Shown here: piece by piece, positions 1 to 8,311 of the stretch
How the letters are laid out: each line of letters starts with the position of its first letter
Position numbering within the stretch: the first letter of the stretch is position 1
Assembly (NCBI RefSeq): GCF_003151135.1
Contig: NZ_QEQK01000010.1
Location: 1-64,000 of the forward strand
Source of the DNA: Abyssibacter profundi
Lineage (GTDB): Bacteria; Pseudomonadota; Gammaproteobacteria; Nevskiales; OUC007
Length of the DNA: 64,000 nucleotides
Direction: 5' to 3'
Made by a program: the position numbers and the translations under genes
The notes under the pieces: generated by a model
Databases searched by the model: none
What the model was told of the DNA's origin: nothing
Seen by the model: the letters and a program-made list of their open reading frames with translations, nothing else

Positions 1-101
1 CCCAACAGGCGTGCGATGGAACTAAGCGTGGCGCCCTGGCCGTGCTGAATCATGATGGTCGCACGCTCTTCTGGGCTCAGGTGATGGTAGCTGGATGACA
101 T
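1..101 (-). CDS. IS30-family transposase, N-terminal fragment (runs off window)
   Basis: Reading the minus strand from the ATG at 101 gives a protein beginning MSSSYHHLSPEERATIMIQH and ending in SSIARLLG at the window edge. This is the typical N-terminal helix-turn-helix of IS30-family DDE transposases (Y-x-x-L-x-x-E-E-R, then a recognition helix). Only 33 codons are inside the window, so catalytic residues cannot be checked. The element would extend to the left of base 1. Confidence 0.8.
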   Translation of the reverse strand, partial: MSSSYHHLSPEERATIMIQHGQGATLSSIARLL

Positions 102-104
102 GGC

Positions 105-140
105 AACACTCTTTTTGGATAGTGTTGCACTTGTTTCCTG
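105..140. repeat. Probable terminal inverted repeat region of the IS30-like element
   Basis: Just upstream of the transposase start lies GGCAACACT, ten bases, then AGTGTTGCAC, an 8-bp inverted repeat, followed by TTGTTTCC. A GTGCAACAC-type end is common in IS30-family terminal repeats, so the outer end of the element probably falls at about 133-140, a few bases from the stop codon of the neighbouring lipoprotein gene. The other end is outside the window, so the boundary is an inference. Confidence 0.45.
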
Positions 141-143
141 AGC

Positions 144-695
144 CTACGGAGTACCCTCTTCGAAATAGCGGTTTCGCCAGATCGCGCGAACACGCTCCTT
201 CCCAGGGAGTCCGGTAAAGACGATGTGCATTCTGTCAGGGTTGGGGTTCCGGTATCCGTGCTCGCAACGGGGCCTGCCGCCAGTTCCAGAGTCAAATAGA
301 TAGCGAGACGCATTGCGAACGCACTCCGCGTCCTTCGGCCCAACGAAGGTGTTGATGGACGAGCGTAGCTCTATATCGTGCGTATTGGTCCGTAAATACG
401 GAGATTCGCCAAAAATAATTTCAGGCTTTGGGTCGCGGCAAGCGAGGAGTTTCTGAACATCGTCGACCCTCATACCCAATTCAATGCCAACGATATCGTG
501 CGTTGGGTAGCTATTCACTTTGTCTGATGCCGCTAGTCGCGGCGGGCATTGAGCGGCGGTGTCATGGATATTGGCGGACTCAGCTTGGCCCATAGCGTCG
601 GCGCCATTTTCTTCTGGATCGCTTGCACCACACCCGACCAGAGCAGTTAAAATGCAAATTGCAGGCAATTTTCTGAAACACTTCCCCATTATCAT
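144..695 (-). CDS. Hypothetical lipoprotein
   Basis: A 183-residue protein starting MIMGKCFRKLPAICILTALVGC: a basic n-region, a hydrophobic core and a lipobox (LVGC), so an exported lipid-anchored protein is likely. The start at 695 is chosen because AGAGGG lies eight bases before it and it places the signal peptide at the N terminus; an in-frame ATG at 722 is less likely. The mature part has four more cysteines and no family I recognise. The stop codon lies within about 10 bp of the presumed IS30 end, so the C terminus may have been altered by the insertion; I cannot tell. Confidence 0.6.
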   Translation of the reverse strand: MIMGKCFRKLPAICILTALVGCGASDPEENGADAMGQAESANIHDTAAQCPPRLAASDKVNSYPTHDIVGIELGMRVDDVQKLLACRDPKPEIIFGESPYLRTNTHDIELRSSINTFVGPKDAECVRNASRYLFDSGTGGRPRCEHGYRNPNPDRMHIVFTGLPGKERVRAIWRNRYFEEGTP

Positions 696-779
696 GGATG
701 CTACCCTCTGTCGTTTAGACATTTGAAAAACGCGCCGTACAGTGGAAACGAGCATTCTTCCTGATCTGTAATGAAATTC

Positions 780-1049
780 TCAGATTGCTGATTGCGCCCG
801 ATTACGGATATCCTGCAAAGACTCGTTCATTTTGAACAGCACAATTAGTAGTTCGCACCAGATACGGACGCCTATCGCCCCGCCGCCCATAATACAAAGA
901 CCAAGCAAGAATTTACCGAATGAAAATCCTCCGAATCCAATAAACATGAATCCAACGCCACTCCAAGCAACAAAAAATAGAAGCAGCCAATACACCATGG
1001 TAATGATCCGCGGCGTAACCATCGAATCGAAAAACAGAATTTTTCTCAT
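780..1049 (-). CDS. DUF4282-like small membrane protein
   Basis: An 89-residue protein beginning MRKILFFDSMVTPRIITMVY, followed by two hydrophobic segments (about residues 17-40 and 46-75) and a short charged tail. The opening, a phenylalanine-rich stretch then D-S-M-x-T-P, then a membrane segment, matches my memory of the DUF4282 family; its function is unknown. AGGAG sits seven bases before the ATG at 1049, so this start is preferred over the longer frame opening at 1094. It lies among lipoprotein genes on the same strand, each with its own ribosome site. Confidence 0.65.
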   Translation of the reverse strand: MRKILFFDSMVTPRIITMVYWLLLFFVAWSGVGFMFIGFGGFSFGKFLLGLCIMGGGAIGVRIWCELLIVLFKMNESLQDIRNRAQSAI

Positions 1050-1107
1050 TGTTACTCTCCTGCTGGTATAGAGGTGGCGAATCCTGCTCGCCAAAACGTA
1101 GTGACGA

Positions 1108-1428
1108 TCAGTCCGACTGACGACTCAGCGTCACGCCCATGGGGCCGACGAGCGCTTCCGCATCGCCCTCGATGCGGAAGATCTGGCTGACACCGCCCAT
1201 CATTTCGAGGTGGAGTTCATTGCCGTCGATCGTGTACTCGAGCTCCATGACGGTTCCCATGGTGTTCATCCGTGCAGTCCCGTTCGGTTTGAACTGGTAC
1301 TCAACGATGCCCATTTCATCCGTATACGTGCCGTTCAGACCGGAGCCGCAACCAGCAACCGTGATGATGAGCAGCGGCGCGATGATGAGCGCTAGCAGCC
1401 GCCTTCCAATGCGTAAGACTCCGAGCAT
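1108..1428 (-). CDS. Small lipoprotein
   Basis: 106 residues starting MLGVLRIGRRLLALIIAPLL and ending the signal with a lipobox (TVAGC). The mature domain (about 75 residues) has NGTYTDE, YQFKPNGTA and YTIDGNELHLE, a short beta-rich pattern seen in small bacterial lipoproteins that test for a lipocalin-like or META-like fold; I do not assign a family. GGGAG lies seven bases before the ATG at 1428. The frame extends upstream to 1644, but that part overlaps the end of the next gene and has no signal-peptide sense. Confidence 0.6.
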   Translation of the reverse strand: MLGVLRIGRRLLALIIAPLLIITVAGCGSGLNGTYTDEMGIVEYQFKPNGTARMNTMGTVMELEYTIDGNELHLEMMGGVSQIFRIEGDAEALVGPMGVTLSRQSD

Positions 1429-1468
1429 TTCAATCTCCCGTACATGTAGTGAGGTAGCGGACACCCGA

Positions 1469-2167
1469 TCAACTGGTGCCTTTGGATGCCTTTCCGTCCA
1501 GCGCGGCGAGTTCGGCTTGCAAGGCCTCGATCTCAGCGTTGGCTTCGGCGATGGGTTGCTGAATATCAACGAGCTGCTTTTTCGCCAGGGACTGTGCGAA
1601 CGCGGTCGCGTCCGCTTCTGACTTGAACGCTTGGTCCCCGACAAGCCAGGTTTCCTTTTTACCGATCAGGCCTTGCTTCTCTGTCTTTTTCTGTACTTCC
1701 GGCGCGGCTTGCGCACGCGCGGACAGCTCCTCGATCAAACGCAGCTTCTCAGCGATGGATGCCTTCAATCTGTTTTCTCGAAGCCGAGCCTCGTAATCCT
1801 CTGTACGAACCTCAACCCGCCGTTGCAGCAGCGCGACAAAGCCCTTGCACAAAGTGACGCCCCAGCCATACCCGAGCCCCCAGCCCCAACCACCTCCACC
1901 AGTTCCTGTGCCCCAGGAATGGGTACTTGAGCGCGAGTAGTCATATGAGCGGGCCCCGTTGAGTGGAAGCACGGACTTGATTTCCAAGTTATCCGCCATG
2001 CATTTCCGAGCGAGCAGCGCTAGGCCTCGCTCCATCGACTGCTCATTGATCGTCCAGTCGTTGCGGTCCCAGATTCCCTTGTCGAATTTTCTGTTATCGC
2101 TTCCCCGGGATGAATGGTCGTTCTCGACCTTCCAGACAAACCATTCGGTTTCGAACAGAATTGGCAT
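1469..2167 (-). CDS. Hypothetical protein with Gly/Trp-rich hinge and coiled coil
   Basis: 232 residues, no signal peptide. The N-terminal third (starting MPILFETEWFVWKVEND) is polar; a Gly/Trp-rich run (GGGGWGWGLGYGWG) at about residues 90-105 leads into a long charged helix with E/K/A heptads from about residue 125 to the end, probably a coiled coil. GAAGGG stands seven bases before the ATG at 2167, which is preferred to the GTG two codons earlier. I do not recognise the family. Confidence 0.5.
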   Translation of the reverse strand: MPILFETEWFVWKVENDHSSRGSDNRKFDKGIWDRNDWTINEQSMERGLALLARKCMADNLEIKSVLPLNGARSYDYSRSSTHSWGTGTGGGGWGWGLGYGWGVTLCKGFVALLQRRVEVRTEDYEARLRENRLKASIAEKLRLIEELSARAQAAPEVQKKTEKQGLIGKKETWLVGDQAFKSEADATAFAQSLAKKQLVDIQQPIAEANAEIEALQAELAALDGKASKGTS

Positions 2168-2220
2168 TGCCACACCCTTCAGTTGATTAATTCCAGCGGC
2201 ACACGACCAACTGAAATCCG

Positions 2221-2619
2221 CTAAAAACCCAACGGCGTCTTCGTTTCCTGACTCGTCTCGTCGTACAGGAAGTGTTCGACGACATCGTTCTCGTCGAAAA
2301 TGATCGTGAGTTTCTGGAAATCGGTATCACTATTTCCGAGAAACGAACCAACGAAGGGGATGTAGGTTGCGGGGTTCACGACGGTCTTCGAATGTTGATA
2401 GTAGAACTCTCGATGACCATCAGATGTCAGGCCCGTCTGAATCGGGTCACCAAACATTGCCCTGACTTCGGACAATGTGGTGACGCCTTCCTTCAGGGTT
2501 GCGACATCGTCTGGCTTGATCTGTGCGGACCCACCTGCTGCGACGCAGCCCGCCAGCACCAGACTGAACATCAGCACGGATATCATCCGCTCCTGTACGA
2601 CTGCTCTTTTAGATTTCAT
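2221..2619 (-). CDS. SmpA/OmlA (BamE-like) lipoprotein
   Basis: 132 residues: a signal peptide ending in a lipobox (LVLAGC), then KPDDVATLKEGVTTLSEVRAMFGDP, the helix-turn pattern of the SmpA/OmlA fold in which a glycine-threonine turn precedes a V-x-x-x-F-G-x-P strand, then YYQHSKT and a strand ending in VVEHFLYD. Proteins of this fold are outer-membrane-anchored; BamE itself assists beta-barrel assembly. This is probably a paralogue rather than BamE, given its accessory location. GAGGG precedes the ATG at 2619. It is divergent from the kinase gene at 2904. Confidence 0.7.
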   Translation of the reverse strand: MKSKRAVVQERMISVLMFSLVLAGCVAAGGSAQIKPDDVATLKEGVTTLSEVRAMFGDPIQTGLTSDGHREFYYQHSKTVVNPATYIPFVGSFLGNSDTDFQKLTIIFDENDVVEHFLYDETSQETKTPLGF

Positions 2620-2763
2620 CGTGCATCCCTCTTGGTCATGAAAGGCTGATTCACGAGAGTCCGGCTGGCTTGGCTGCGATTGAAGTAAACCCCTGAACCG
2701 AGCCAAAGCCGATCGACCTCGAGTGCTGATGAAAAGACTGCCGGTATTGATACCCGAGAGTCC

Positions 2764-2790
2764 TCAAGCTGGTTTCAAGAAACCTTCAAG
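2764..2790. promoter_or_regulatory. Three TCAAG direct repeats phased at 11 bp, with overlapping palindrome
   Basis: TCAAG occurs at 2764-2768, 2775-2779 and 2786-2790, exactly 11 bp apart, so all three face the same side of the helix. GGTTTC-AA-GAAACC (2771-2784) is a perfect inverted repeat inside the array. It lies in the divergent gap between the lipoprotein at 2619 and the winged-helix kinase at 2904. OmpR-type winged helices characteristically bind tandem direct repeats spaced about one turn, so this is a candidate binding site for the kinase's own DNA-binding domain. Confidence 0.5.
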
Positions 2791-2903
2791 CCACCCTTTC
2801 CGAGGACCACAGATACGCGATATGGTTAAAAACGCTCGGCACACCGGGCTGGACAAATAAAAGGGTTTCGGCGTTTTCCGAATCACGCTTGGGGAATGAT
2901 GAA

Positions 2904-5621
2904 ATGAGCGAAAGCAGCCACCTGTATCGCTGGCGGTTTGGCGACATGCAGTTCGATGAGGCGAGACTGGAGCTGCGCGTATCGGGACTCGCAGTCGATG
3001 TCGAACAAAAACCACTGCAAGTCCTCGCTCAGTTGCTACGACACGCAGGTGAAGTCGTCACCAAAGAAGAACTGTTCGAGTCGGTGTGGCAGGGGCGGGT
3101 GACGGTCGATCATGTTCTAGCCACCGCCATCGGAAAGTTACGCAAGGTCTTCGGAGACGAGGGCACGAAAATCATCGTGACTGTTCCCAGAGTGGGGTAC
3201 CGATTGGCCGTTCCGGTTGAGCGCGTAGCCGTCGGACGTGCCCACGCGAGCCAAATGGATCTGACGCCTGGCGCAAAAGTGCCTGGCCGTGATCACTTTC
3301 AGCTGGTCCAGCAGCTGAGTCCGTCCGGCAGCAGTGAAGTCTGGTTGGCACAGCACAACAAGACAGGTGAGCGACGCGTTTACAAGTTCAGCCCAGACGG
3401 CAGCCGCCTGTCATCCCTTAAACGGGAGGCGACATTGTTCCGCGTTTTGCGTGAGAGCCTGGGGGAACGTAACGATTTTGTCCGCATCATCGACTGGAAT
3501 TTCGAAACCGCACCATTCTTTCTGGAGTGCGAATTCGGCGGACAAAACCTTTCGGATTGGGCGCAAACCCATCACGCGCTGGACAACATGTCACGGGATG
3601 AACGCTTGGCGTTCTTCGTCCAGATTTGCGACACCGTTTCGGCGGCGCACAGCGTGGGAGTTCTTCACAAGGATTTAAAACCCGGCAACGTGCTGGTTGC
3701 TGATGAAGACGGTTCATGGCGCACTCGATTAACCGATTTCGGTAGTAGCCGCCTGTTGGAACCCGGTCGACTAGACGAACTCGGAATCACCAGCCTGGGC
3801 CTGACGCTGACTCAAGGAATTGGCGGAGACTCCAGCAGCGGCACGCCACTTTATCTGGCACCCGAACTGGTCGCAGGACACGCGCCTACCGTGCAAAGCG
3901 ACGTCTATGCATTGGGCACCATGCTCTATCAGATACTCGTCGGCGATTTATCGCGCCCCATGGCACCGGGATGGGAATACGACATAGACGATGCGTTGCT
4001 TCGGGAAGATATCGCTCGCGCTACAGATGGCCATCCGGTGCGGCGACTGGCCAGTGTGTCCGATCTAACCGAGCGACTGCTCAATTTGGCTGCGCGTCGC
4101 AAAGAAGCCGAACGATTGGAAGCGTCGGAGCGCGAAGCACAACGGGCAGCGCAAGAACTGGAGCGCACCCGAGCTCGCCGCCCTTGGATACTGGCATCCA
4201 TTGCCTTGCTAGCCGTGGCGCTGACGTTGAGCTTGGTCCAATCTCGGCATGTCGCCGCTGCGCGCGACGAAGCTGCGACACGCGCGCGGCAAGCGCAGGC
4301 GTCTACAGATTTCTTACGCGATGTGTTGATCAATGCCGACCCACGCACACCTGGCGTGCGTCCGGACACCAGCATTCACGATGCGCTTGAAAACGCGGCC
4401 GGATTGCTGGATCAGCGGTTTCATGAGGACCCAGATGTTCGGATCGCCATCATGCAGTCGCTTTCACAAATCTACGATGGCCTCAAAGATCACGAAGCCT
4501 CAGCAAAACTATTGTCAGAGATTGTGGAGCACCTCGAAACGCAGGAAGGCGAATCTGCGCCCGAGACCTTGAGGATGCAGTACGAATTGGCACAGGCGCT
4601 ATTTGCCCAAAGTGATTTCGACCAAGCGCGCGCAGTTCTCGCCAAAGCGGATTCGAACGGAGGCCTGGACCCAGAGGTCGCAGGTGCTGTTGTTGTCCAG
4701 GCCAACAACATCCACGGTCAGCTGCACCTCCATCAAAACGACGCGGCAGCTGCCATCCCATGGTTCGAGCGCGCGATTGAACTACACGGCGCTTTTACGC
4801 CGAACGACCACACCAGTGGACTCATGCTTCAGATGGACCTCTCCCAGTGTTACTCCTTCTCAGGGCAACAGGACAAGGCAGTCGCGCTACTGGACGCGCT
4901 TTTCGAGGATGGCGCACTTGTGAATGAGGCGTCACTCTCTCCTTGGATCGCCACGCGGGCACGCGATATCTACGCCCGGGCGTTGGTGTACGCGGGACGT
5001 GCTGAAGAAGCTGAGCCCATGCTATTGCAGCTCATCACTGACCTGAGCGAGTTCTACGCCCCTGATCATTCCATCATCGCTGAGGTTCGGATGGTTTTGG
5101 GCAGCAGCTACGCCTCGCAAGGCCTGTCACAGGAGGCATACGCGCAGACCGCGCTGGCCGAACGTGCATTCTGCGCGCAGCACGGAGATCACCAAATGCA
5201 TTGTCTGGGCGCCAAAGCCAATGCCAACTGGCTCAATACCTTGCTCGGCAATGCATCGGATGCGATCGCAGGATTGCGGGAGGTGCGTAACGTGTTCGTT
5301 CAACTCGTGGGTGATCAGGCGCCGGCATCGAATGTCCTCAGCTATTACCTCGCCGTCGCCCTACTGCAAATCGAAGAAACGCAAGAATCTGGTGCACTCT
5401 TGGACACACTCCACCCGGACCTACTTGAGAAAGGAGCCCCGGACACTGTGCTTTGGGATGTGATGGTCGAAGCAATCCGCATGAAACACCGCATTCTGAC
5501 TGGTGATTCAGGCACCCAATTGCTAAACGACTTCAATACGGCGATCCACACCCTTCGTGAAGGTGGCATGAAAGCAGATCACCTGGCTCTGTATGCCGTC
5601 GATGGGATGCACAATGAATAG
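2904..5621 (+). CDS. Winged-helix / Ser-Thr kinase / TPR membrane regulator
   Basis: 905 residues with four parts. Residues 8-105 form an OmpR/CadC-type winged helix (LELRVSGLAVDVEQKPLQVL, then the PRVGYRL wing). Residues about 135-375 are a protein kinase: VYKFSPDG supplies the ATP lysine, HKDLKPGN the catalytic loop, DFGSS the metal site, APEL the activation segment end, and VQSDVYALG the F helix. The glycine loop is degenerate (LSPSGSSEVW). A single membrane segment lies at about 425-445, followed by about 460 residues of TPR-like helices. Start: ATG at 2904, ten bases after GGGG; a TTG five codons earlier is in frame. With this topology the winged helix and kinase lie in the cytoplasm and the TPR part outside. 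It probably senses envelope signals and both phosphorylates and regulates transcription; partners unknown. Confidence 0.85.
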   Translation: MSESSHLYRWRFGDMQFDEARLELRVSGLAVDVEQKPLQVLAQLLRHAGEVVTKEELFESVWQGRVTVDHVLATAIGKLRKVFGDEGTKIIVTVPRVGYRLAVPVERVAVGRAHASQMDLTPGAKVPGRDHFQLVQQLSPSGSSEVWLAQHNKTGERRVYKFSPDGSRLSSLKREATLFRVLRESLGERNDFVRIIDWNFETAPFFLECEFGGQNLSDWAQTHHALDNMSRDERLAFFVQICDTVSAAHSVGVLHKDLKPGNVLVADEDGSWRTRLTDFGSSRLLEPGRLDELGITSLGLTLTQGIGGDSSSGTPLYLAPELVAGHAPTVQSDVYALGTMLYQILVGDLSRPMAPGWEYDIDDALLREDIARATDGHPVRRLASVSDLTERLLNLAARRKEAERLEASEREAQRAAQELERTRARRPWILASIALLAVALTLSLVQSRHVAAARDEAATRARQAQASTDFLRDVLINADPRTPGVRPDTSIHDALENAAGLLDQRFHEDPDVRIAIMQSLSQIYDGLKDHEASAKLLSEIVEHLETQEGESAPETLRMQYELAQALFAQSDFDQARAVLAKADSNGGLDPEVAGAVVVQANNIHGQLHLHQNDAAAAIPWFERAIELHGAFTPNDHTSGLMLQMDLSQCYSFSGQQDKAVALLDALFEDGALVNEASLSPWIATRARDIYARALVYAGRAEEAEPMLLQLITDLSEFYAPDHSIIAEVRMVLGSSYASQGLSQEAYAQTALAERAFCAQHGDHQMHCLGAKANANWLNTLLGNASDAIAGLREVRNVFVQLVGDQAPASNVLSYYLAVALLQIEETQESGALLDTLHPDLLEKGAPDTVLWDVMVEAIRMKHRILTGDSGTQLLNDFNTAIHTLREGGMKADHLALYAVDGMHNE

Positions 5622-5719
5622 CCATCTGTTGATACGGTCGCACGCTCGTCAATCGCTACTCCCGTCCTCCGCGCGCCGACACTGCCCCCCCATTTGACGC
5701 CAACTAGCCGGCGGTGACC

Positions 5720-6499
5720 TCAACCGGAATCCCGCTGCTTCTTTTCGGCCTGACGCTGCGCGTCGACCTCCCGCGACCCCGGCACCAGAATCTGCGCCGC
5801 GATAATCCCGATCTCGAACAGGATGTACGCCGGCAGCGCCAGTAGCGTCTGCGACACGATGTCTGGCGGGGTGAGCAGCATGCCGAGCGTGAACACGGCA
5901 ACCAGCACGTAGGGGCGTTTCTGCTTGAGTGCACCGGGCGTGGTGAAACCCGCCCAGACCATCAGCACGATGGCCACCGGTGTTTCGAAGGCGGCCCCGA
6001 AGGCCAGAAACAGCTTGATGACAAAGTCGAGATAGCGACTGATGTCCGTCATCACCGCCACGCCCTCCGGTGCCACCGACACCAGAAAACCGAATATCAG
6101 CGGAAACACGACGAAGTAGGCGAAGGCAATGCCCAGGTAGAACAACAGCGAACTGGACAGCAGCAGCGGCACCGCCAGACGTTGTTCCGACTTGTAGAGC
6201 CCAGGCGCGACGAAGGCCCAAATTTGGTAAAGCACCCAGGGCATGGCGATGACCACGGCCAGGAGCATCGCCAGTTTGAAAGGTGTCAGGAATGGCGCCG
6301 CCACTTCGGTGGCAATCATGCTGGTGCCAGCAGGCATCTGCGCCAGCAGCGGCCCTGCCAGATACGAAAAGATGGGCTGGGCGAAGAAAGCCAGCGGCAG
6401 GAACACCACGATGACGCCCAACATGGCCCGGATCAGCCGCGTCCGCAGCTCCAGTAAATGCGACAACAAAGGCGCGTCGCCGCCCAGGCTGTTACTCAC
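5720..6499 (-). CDS. tatC: Sec-independent protein translocase TatC
   Basis: 259 residues, multi-spanning inner membrane protein that binds twin-arginine signal peptides. It shows the family hallmarks: LLSHLLELRTRLIRA at the N terminus, the FLTPFKLA region, a Y-Q-I-W-A-F-V-A-P-G-L-Y loop, GIAFAYFVVFP, and DIVSQTLLALP near the C terminus. The GTG at 6499 overlaps the tatB stop (GTGAGTAA), which supports it as the start over an ATG 18 codons upstream inside tatB. It is the last gene of tatABC behind hisE. Confidence 0.96.
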   Translation of the reverse strand: MSNSLGGDAPLLSHLLELRTRLIRAMLGVIVVFLPLAFFAQPIFSYLAGPLLAQMPAGTSMIATEVAAPFLTPFKLAMLLAVVIAMPWVLYQIWAFVAPGLYKSEQRLAVPLLLSSSLLFYLGIAFAYFVVFPLIFGFLVSVAPEGVAVMTDISRYLDFVIKLFLAFGAAFETPVAIVLMVWAGFTTPGALKQKRPYVLVAVFTLGMLLTPPDIVSQTLLALPAYILFEIGIIAAQILVPGSREVDAQRQAEKKQRDSG

Positions 6500-6800
6500 C
6501 CGATTGAGCCTGTTTGGGGGTGTCTTTTTGCGCAGATGTCTCGGTCTTCCCATCGTCGCTCTTCACGTTGATGTCGGCGACCGACTGCTTCATGACCCGC
6601 TGCGCTTCGGCAAAGGATTTGGCCGCTTCCGACTTGCGCGTTTCGCGCTCCAGCTCGGTTGTCAGATTCCGGACAAACGCCCGGGCCCGGCCGGTCCACC
6701 GCCCCACCGTGCGTGCGGCGGTTGGCAGGCGCTCAGGCCCCAGCACGATGAGCGCAATGCTGAAGATCAGCAGCAGCTCCCAGAATCCGATATCGAACAT
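6492..6800 (-). CDS. tatB: Sec-independent protein translocase TatB
   Basis: 102 residues: MFDIGFWELLLIFSIALIVL membrane helix, the GPERLP hinge that marks TatB, then an amphipathic helix and a polar tail. With TatC it forms the twin-arginine signal receptor. It lies 20 bp after tatA and overlaps tatC. Confidence 0.95.
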   Translation of the reverse strand: MFDIGFWELLLIFSIALIVLGPERLPTAARTVGRWTGRARAFVRNLTTELERETRKSEAAKSFAEAQRVMKQSVADINVKSDDGKTETSAQKDTPKQAQSGE

Positions 6801-6820
6801 GGCTTAGCTAAAACCAGGCG

Positions 6821-7090
6821 TCAGGAGGACTGTCGCTCGCCGGTTTTGGTGTCCGATGACTCGGCCGACTCCGACTGTGCAGCCGACAGCGACGCTGGCT
6901 GCGCGGGCTCGTCAGACTGGCCGTCCTGCTTGGCCTGCTCTTCCTCGCCGTCCTTCATCGCCGACTTGAAGCCCTTGATGGCGCCGCCGAGATCACCGCC
7001 CAGATTGCGCACGCGTTTGGTGCCGAACACCAGCAGCACAATCGCAAGAATGATCAACAGCTGCCACATACTGATTCCGCCTAGACCCAT
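6821..7090 (-). CDS. tatA: Sec-independent protein translocase TatA
   Basis: 89 residues: membrane helix [20 protein letters not shown], the FG hinge, an amphipathic helix ([18 protein letters not shown]) and an acidic tail. Forms the pore-like oligomer of the Tat system. Starts two bases downstream of the hisE stop, so hisE and tatA are probably co-transcribed. Confidence 0.95.
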   Translation of the reverse strand: MGLGGISMWQLLIILAIVLLVFGTKRVRNLGGDLGGAIKGFKSAMKDGEEEQAKQDGQSDEPAQPASLSAAQSESAESSDTKTGERQSS

Positions 7091-7092
7091 GA

Positions 7093-7425
7093 CTACTTGC
7101 CCTCCGCAGCTCTCGCTGCCTTTTCTTCAAGACCGGACACACCGAAACGGCGCTGCAACTCGGCGAGCACCATCGAGGCATCCAGCGCGTGGTGATTGAG
7201 TAGGACCATCGAGTGGAACCACAAATCCGCAACCTCGTGGACCAACCCCTCGGCCGACGGTGACATGCCGGCGATGATCACTTCCGCCGCCTCTTCGCCC
7301 ACTTTCTTGCCAATCGCCGCCGGTCCACCTGCATGCAGACGGGCGACATACGATTGTTCAGGAGACGCCTGACGCCGCTCAGCTAACAGCGTGTCAAGTT
7401 CGGCGAGGATGTCGGAAGAAGACAT
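7093..7425 (-). CDS. hisE: Phosphoribosyl-ATP pyrophosphatase HisE
   Basis: 110 residues. Carries the MazG-like helical signature: [29 protein letters not shown], then [14 protein letters not shown]. It hydrolyses PR-ATP to PR-AMP and pyrophosphate (histidine step 2). The ATG at 7425 is preceded by GAAGG; the frame upstream reads through the hisF end. This is HisE alone; HisI (PR-AMP cyclohydrolase) is neither fused nor adjacent. Confidence 0.93.
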   Translation of the reverse strand: MSSSDILAELDTLLAERRQASPEQSYVARLHAGGPAAIGKKVGEEAAEVIIAGMSPSAEGLVHEVADLWFHSMVLLNHHALDASMVLAELQRRFGVSGLEEKAARAAEGK

Positions 7426-7519
7426 ATTGCACCTTCTGCAGATTGCAGAATCGTGAAAACCTTGAAGCGGGAGCCGGGCATCGGCAAGGCCCAGGTGGCT
7501 CGCACCGCCCTGAGTATCG

Positions 7520-8311
7520 CTAGCGCCGCACGGGCACGCCCCGCCCGGCCAGGTAGTCCTTGGCTTCGCCCACGGTGTGCTGGCCAAAATGGAAAATGCT
7601 GGCAGCCAGCACCGCATCCGCATGCCCGGCCATCAGCCCATCGTACAAATCATCCAGCGCACCAACCCCGCCGGAGGCGATGACCGGCACCGGCACCGCA
7701 TCGGCCACGGCGCGGGTCAGGTCGACATCGAAACCTTCTTTGGTGCCGTCGCGGTCCATGCTGGTCAGCAGGATTTCGCCCGCACCCAATTCAACCAGAC
7801 GCTGCGCCCACTCCACGGCATCCATGCCGGTCGATTTCCGCCCGCCATGGGTGTAGACATGCCAACCCGTGGGCGCCGCATCCTGCTTGCGCTTCTTCTT
7901 GGGGCGGCGGGCATCGATGGCACCGACAATGCACTGCGAGCCGTAACGCTCGGCGGCCTCCGAGACGAACTCAGGCCGATCCACCGCTGCCGTGTTAATC
8001 GACACCTTGTCTGCCCCGGCATTGAGCAGGGCACGAACATCCGCATTGGTGCGCACGCCGCCACCCACGGTCAGCGGGATATAAATCTGCGCCGCAGCGG
8101 CTTCAACCACGTGAATCAGCGTCTCGCGATTATCGGAGCTGGCGGTGATGTCCAGAATGACCAGCTCGTCAGCGCCTTGCTGATCGTAGCGGCGGGCCAC
8201 CTCGACCGGATCGCCAGCGTCTTTGATATCGACAAACTTGACGCCCTTGACCACCCGCCCCTTGTCCACATCCAGGCAGGGCACGATGCGCTTGGCCAGA
8301 CCGCTGGTCAT
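7520..8311 (-). CDS. hisF: Imidazole glycerol phosphate synthase subunit HisF
   Basis: 263 residues, a (beta/alpha)8 barrel. [19 protein letters not shown] holds the first catalytic aspartate and [15 protein letters not shown] the second. It uses ammonia from HisH to cyclise PRFAR to IGP and AICAR. There is a lysine/arginine-rich insertion ([13 protein letters not shown]) before WHVYTHGGR that is longer than in most homologues. The ATG overlaps the hisA stop (ATGA). Confidence 0.96.
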   Translation of the reverse strand: MTSGLAKRIVPCLDVDKGRVVKGVKFVDIKDAGDPVEVARRYDQQGADELVILDITASSDNRETLIHVVEAAAAQIYIPLTVGGGVRTNADVRALLNAGADKVSINTAAVDRPEFVSEAAERYGSQCIVGAIDARRPKKKRKQDAAPTGWHVYTHGGRKSTGMDAVEWAQRLVELGAGEILLTSMDRDGTKEGFDVDLTRAVADAVPVPVIASGGVGALDDLYDGLMAGHADAVLAASIFHFGQHTVGEAKDYLAGRGVPVRR

